The notes under the pieces were generated by a model. The model ran no database searches. It had not been told where the DNA came from and saw only the letters and a list, made by a program, of their open reading frames with translations. Of a DNA stretch of 23,285 nt, positions 19,374 through 23,285 are shown in pieces. A program made the translations under genes and the position numbers. Origin of the DNA: Cochliopodium minus (lineage: Eukaryota; Discosea; Himatismenida; Cochliopodiidae); the NCBI GenBank assembly GCA_024220525.1, contig JAMYWO010000041.1:33574-56858 (forward strand), in the 5' to 3' direction. Position 1 is the first letter of the stretch. Every line of letters starts with the position of its first letter.

Positions 19374-19676
19374 TCTGATCAATTAAATCTCCCCAATCAT
19401 AATATTATATTTCAATGGATTTTTTTCCCTTTAAAATATAGTGATATTTTTCATCAAGATATTTTATAAAATAAACCAAATAATTATTTTTTGAAAAAAA
19501 AAAAGAGGATCAACATCTTAATTTTGTTTTCATATTATAAAGAGAATTTCAAAGAAAATCAATCGATTATTAAAATTGATTAAAAAATATATAAAATTAA
19601 AAAAAAAAAAAAAAATAAAAATTGAAAAAATATGAGAAAAGATTTAATATTTTAAATTAGTTCTAATACAAATATA
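19374..19676. other. Convergent 3' flanks
   Basis: These 303 A/T-rich bases lie between the stop of the glycoprotein gene (+) and the stop of the TMEM184-like gene (-). A-tracts occur at 19493-19504 and 19600-19615. Nothing else is recognisable. Confidence 0.6.
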
Positions 19677-22226
19677 TCAGAGATGTATTCTCTCTTCGGT
19701 ATCATCATTCATAGAGACATAGTTTATAGAGTTACCGGAATCATTATCAGATGGAATATCATCGTATTTCTTTCTGTCCTTTTTTTTAGCTTAAAAAAGA
19801 GTGGGAATCAAGTCATTGAGTATTAAAACTTATTTTTTAAAATTTTAATTCTTACTTTTTCTAATCGTTTTTGGATTAAAAGAATCACGTACATCAGAGG
19901 CAATATCTTTTTGATCAATAACCTTGCTGAAATTTTGAAAGATTGGTTTCATTCTCTTTGAAAGAGATCTAGATTCTTTCCATGGAATATTTTCTGATTA
20001 CAAAAAAATAAAATATAAAAATTTTACAAAAAAAAAAATAATGAAAAAATAACTTACCAGGATCTCTGTAAGGTTGATAAGCAAATGCAAAAATGTGGAT
20101 TACCGCCACTAAATAAAAAAATTTTAGAGGAGTTCATTTGGGAAATTAATTTTTTTTTTTTTTTTCTTTTGGAATAGTTTTACAAACATACATTTCGATA
20201 CAGATCAAAAAATCTTGGAATCTTTTCGTTGAAAAAAAAAAGTTTTTTTTTTATTTAAAATAATCAATCAATTTTTCAAAATGATCATTACCCCGTTGTG
20301 ATTTCAGCTTTAGTCCTGATTATTTCAAAAAATGAACCAACAAATAAAATGGAAAAAAATTCAAAAAAAAAAAGAAGAAAATTTACCATCCTCCAATCTC
20401 AGTAATCGCTTTTAAATTAAAAAGTAAACATTCAATTAAAAAAATTTATGAATAAATAAAATAATTACCTCCCGTGTAAGCCAAAAAAGCTGTTTTTTCA
20501 AAGAAATTTTTTTTTATTTTTTATTTATTTTTTTTATTTTATTTATTAATTTCATTTTATTTATTTTATTTTTTTTATTTTATTTATTTTATTTTTTTTG
20601 ATTATTTTTTATTTTTTATATTTTTTACCTATGAAGATAGATTGCCAGAAAGAAAAGAACAAAACAAACTTGATGCACAAAAACTTGGAGATAGGAGAAA
20701 AAGGTTTGAGCTCCTCTTTGGTGGCAATATAAAACAAAATCAAGCAATAAAGAGAAATTGTGACTAATAAAAGTAAATAAAAATTAAAAAATAAATTAAC
20801 TTTAAAATTAAAAAAAATAATAAATTAATTCAAAAATAATAAAAAAATAAAAATTTAATTATTGAATAAAAAAAAAAAATTAAAAATAAAATAAATCAAA
20901 AGATAAATTTTAAATTAAAAAATAATAAATTAAAAATTAATTTTAAAATAAATTTAAAATAAAATGAAAAATAAATAAAAAAATATTAAATGGTGTATTA
21001 AAAATTAAAAAATAATAAAAAAAAATTAAAAATAATTTAAAAAATTAAAAATAAATAATAAATTAAAAAATAAAATAAAATATTAAATGGTGTATTAAAA
21101 TTTAAAAATAAAAAAGTTTTTATTAAAATTTTTATATTATTTTTAAAAAAATTTTTTTTTTGACCTGAAATATTTCCGATGATGGAGGTATAGAAATAAC
21201 CTTTGGTGGGTTTGAACTGACCTTCTCCGAAAACGCCAGTGAGATGCATAATCACACTGGCCACCGCCAACAAAGGCTTCACGATGACATATTGGAGTAC
21301 CAGCTGTTTGATGACCAGATAAAACCACGGCCTAAAGAAATTTTTTTTTTATCGTATTTTTATTTTTTATTTGTTATTTTTTTATTTTTTTTAAAAATTT
21401 TTTTTTTAACATATTTTTTTTAAAAAATTTTTTATTTCATTTTTTTATTTTTTTTTTATTTGTTTTTTTTGATTTTTATTTTTTATTTTTTTTTTTATTT
21501 AAATTTATTTTATTCTTTTTTTTTATTTATTTTTTATTTTTTTTATTTTTATTTTTTTATTTATTTTTTTTATTTATTTTTTTTTTATTTTTATTTTTTA
21601 TTGTTCATTATTATTTATTTTTACCCTGGCTGAATGATTGGCAGACAGCAACATGGAATAGGATGTTTCAAAATTGGCTTCGTTTCCAAAATTCTTTCAA
21701 TAGATCCTTTACTCAAAAATAAAATAAAAAATAAAAAATAAATAAAAAAATAAATTAAAAATGGTTTATTCACAAATCATTTTTTTTCCGTACAATTAAT
21801 TTCAAATAAAGCTTTTTGACCAATTAAATAGAATTAATTAAAGTTAAAAAATAAACGAATTTAAAAAAGAAGAAAATAAACTAAAATATACAAATTATTT
21901 TTTTAATAGAAAAAAAAAATTTAATAAACTTTTTATTTTTTATTTTTTATTTTTTATTTTTTATTTTTTATTTTTAAATTTTTATTTTTAAATTTTTACC
22001 TTCTTCTTCACCTTCGATGTAGGCAACCAACAACATGAAGAAACAATAAAGGACGTAAGCTTCATATGAATCTCTGAGAACGTCGAGATAAATGGCTGCT
22101 TCCTTGAACCTGACGGAGACCCAACTGTCTATCGAGTAAATGGGCACCATCAGAAGCAGTCTCACAATGTATTTTTGTTCTCTTGGTTGTGTGAAGTTTC
22201 TCAAATGTTTGTATATCAAGAAAAAA
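19677..22226 (-). CDS. TMEM184/LAZ1/OST-alpha family multi-pass membrane protein (eleven exons found)
   Basis: Minus-strand exons 22000-22226, 21625-21706, 21165-21331, 20629-20763, 20469-20489, 20387-20408, 20292-20315, 20184-20221, 20058-20108, 19856-19993 and 19677-19789 all join in phase: 338 residues plus a missing N-terminus. Family landmarks appear in order: [99 protein letters not shown], then [15 protein letters not shown], then [11 protein letters not shown] and [11 protein letters not shown]. They match human TMEM184B and plant LAZ1 (PF03619, organic solute transporter alpha-like), with about seven membrane helices. Members are linked to vesicle or vacuole trafficking and solute export; the substrate is unknown. 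The cytosolic tail is basic, then acidic. Four exons are microexons of 21, 22, 24 and 38 bases. The N-terminus is probably the exon at 22749-22855. Confidence 0.92.
20767..21622. repeat. Opposed A-rich and T-rich simple-sequence introns
   Basis: On the plus strand 20767-21120 is almost pure A with T interruptions (many AAATTAAAAAT units), while 21341-21622 is almost pure T with A interruptions. They are introns on either side of exon 21165-21331 of the TMEM184-like gene, so in its transcript the upstream intron is A-rich and the downstream intron U-rich. A further T-rich tract fills 20505-20626. Confidence 0.7.
21931..21976. repeat. Second TATTTTT 7-bp microsatellite
   Basis: Single A residues recur every 7 bases from 21935 to about 21970. 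It lies in the intron just 3' (in gene sense) of exon 22000-22226 of the TMEM184-like gene. It is the same unit as the array at 1-66. Confidence 0.75.
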
Positions 22227-22484
22227 CTGTTTTTCGTCAATTTTTTTTTTAAAAAAAATAAATTTAGAAATAAAAAATCAAATTTTATTTAAAAATATAA
22301 TAAATTTGAAAATATAAATTTAGAAATAAAATAAATTAAGAATTTCAATTAAAAAATTGAAAAATAAAATTTTTAGAAAAAATTAGCAAATGAAAATTTT
22401 TTTGTGAGGTTTGTAGGTTAACTTTTTAAGAAAATGGAATAAAAAAAAAAATGTTAATTTTTTTTTAGTTAGAATTTGATCTTG

Positions 22485-22617
22485 CGCCATATAATTTGGA
22501 TCAATTTTTATATCTCAACATAAGATACTATATATTTGATCAATGGTATCCAAATTAACATTTTATCATTTGTAAATGTTGATTATTATTGATCCAATCA
22601 TCGATCATTTTTACTAA
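22485..22617 (+). repeat. Dispersed repeat with inverted ends, copy 2
   Basis: It matches 9802-9922 in the same orientation. The first 49 bases differ at one position, and the rest is diverged but collinear to TTTTTACTAA. Inverted 10-base ends at 22496-22505 (TTGGATCAAT) and 22588-22597 (ATTGATCCAA) are perfect here too, although the interior differs in length (102 versus 89 bases end to end). If the exon at 22749-22855 is real, this copy lies in antisense orientation within intron 1 of the TMEM184-like gene. Confidence 0.75.
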
Positions 22618-22748
22618 CAAATTTTCTATGTGTGACATTTTTTTTTTTGAAAAAATTAATGTTTGAGATTTACTTCATTTTTTTGTAAAACTTTCATTAA
22701 AATTTTGAATAACATTGAATTTCTTTGTAAAAAATTGGAGTTCTTTAC

Positions 22749-22855
22749 ATTAGGATTTCAAAAACAATGTAATATATATCACAATATCTTAAAGTTTGTT
22801 TAATAAATATCCCAAAATAAAATTGGGGGATGTTCATTTTTCTCCATAATAACAT
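22749..22855 (-). other. Candidate first coding exon of the TMEM184-like gene
   Basis: An ATG at 22855 opens 35 codons (MLLWRKMNIPQFYF, later CDIYYIVFEIL). These end two bases into a codon at a GTAAAGAA donor (22748). That phase is exactly what the acceptor before 22226 needs. The join makes one continuous hydrophobic helix (IYYIVFEILIFFLIY) just before HLRNF, where the family has its first membrane span. The implied intron is 522 bp. Similarity alone cannot prove it, so it is listed apart from the firm exons. It would make the protein 374 residues. Confidence 0.5.
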
Positions 22856-23285
22856 CTTTATTAAAAACAGAAATCTTTATTTTTTGTTTTTATTTCAATG
22901 AGATTCTTGTTTCTTATTATAGTTTATAAATAAATTGAAATATTTTATTTTTTATATTATTAAATATGCTTTCAAAAAAATTTTTTTTTGTTTCGCTTTA
23001 TTTATATATTCTTTAGATCCTTCCCAGATATATCAGATAATCAATTCTTTTCAAATCATTGGAAATTTTTTTTTTGGAATTTTCTAATTTTTCTTGTTTT
23101 TTCTTTCGCTTTATCATTGAGCTGATTATGAATGATATGGATTCAATTATTCGCATATATTCGATTAATAGTTAAATATTAATGATGGATTAAGATATTT
23201 CAAGAATTATATCAATATTTTTAAATTAGATCTTGAACATTTAAAATTAATGATCTATGAAGGAAATTGAATAGTGAATTGATTG
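22856..23285. other. A/T-rich flank to the window end
   Basis: These 430 bases hold no exon-like island, RNA gene or repeat that I can recognise. They would include the promoter of the TMEM184-like gene if its start is at 22855. Confidence 0.55.

Noticed and set aside
19035-19382. Minus-strand frame opposite the type I membrane protein gene
   Set aside because: The plus-strand frame has a signal peptide, sequons and a membrane span; the antisense frame shows nothing comparable.
1-23285. tRNA, rRNA, C/D snoRNA and CRISPR signals
   Set aside because: No T-loop plus acceptor pairing, no paired C and D boxes within snoRNA distance in an intron, and no spaced direct repeats were found by eye; a covariance-model scan could still find a divergent RNA.
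1-23285. Virus-derived or LTR elements and large transposons
   Set aside because: No reverse transcriptase, integrase, transposase or capsid-like frame and no long terminal repeats are visible; only the short two-copy repeat is element-like.

Overview
This is nuclear DNA from an AT-rich unicellular eukaryote with the standard genetic code: TAA and TGA both serve as stops, and no in-frame stop has to be read through. Introns are short, nearly pure A/T, start with GT (mostly GTAA-like) and end in TAG, AAG or CAG. Exons stand out as islands of higher GC. The lineage cannot be fixed from this window; an amoeboid or similar free-living protist would fit. There is no bacterial operon structure, CRISPR array, rRNA or tRNA, and no virus-like element. 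All gene models are hand-spliced. The exon joins were accepted only where phase and family alignment agreed.

Layout. 95-3498 (+) is the 3' part of a NOC1/Mak21/CEBPZ ribosome-assembly gene. Then follow four minus-strand genes: an MIT plus coiled-coil protein like NRBF2/Atg38 (3687-5615), a nurim/NnrU-family nuclear-envelope membrane protein in five exons (6033-7177), a THUMPD1/Tan1 tRNA-acetylation adaptor (7436-8419) and an orphan (8543-8947). Two plus-strand genes come next: a small F-box protein (9439-9771) and a four-exon orphan (10015-10992). The orphan converges tail-to-tail, with only 20 bases between stop codons, on the largest gene (11013-15537, minus). Also on the minus strand are an F-box/PI31-tail protein (16042-16881), the SSU-processome PIN nuclease FCF1/UTP24 (17179-18126) and a TMEM184/LAZ1/OST-alpha family seven-helix protein with microexons (19677-22226, with a likely first exon at 22749-22855). 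A plus-strand, intronless, heavily glycosylated type I membrane protein lies at 18636-19373.

How they fit together. Three genes serve ribosome or tRNA maturation (NOC1, FCF1, Tan1-like). Two encode F-box proteins, and one protein is probably linked to autophagy PI3-kinase. These are ordinary housekeeping neighbours rather than one pathway.

Most unusual content. (1) The 1321-residue product of 11013-15537 joins an unassigned alpha/beta domain, a stefin-type cystatin domain with a decayed inhibitory loop, and an acyl-CoA synthetase (ANL) module that has lost several core catalytic motifs, including the catalytic lysine. It looks like a cystatin-ANL pseudoenzyme with a disordered tail. (2) An F-box is fused to a PI31-like proteasome-binding tail without the FP domain. 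(3) A two-copy dispersed repeat of about 125 bp has a 49-base block with one mismatch and 10-base inverted ends. (4) In two genes an intron appears to begin directly after the ATG.
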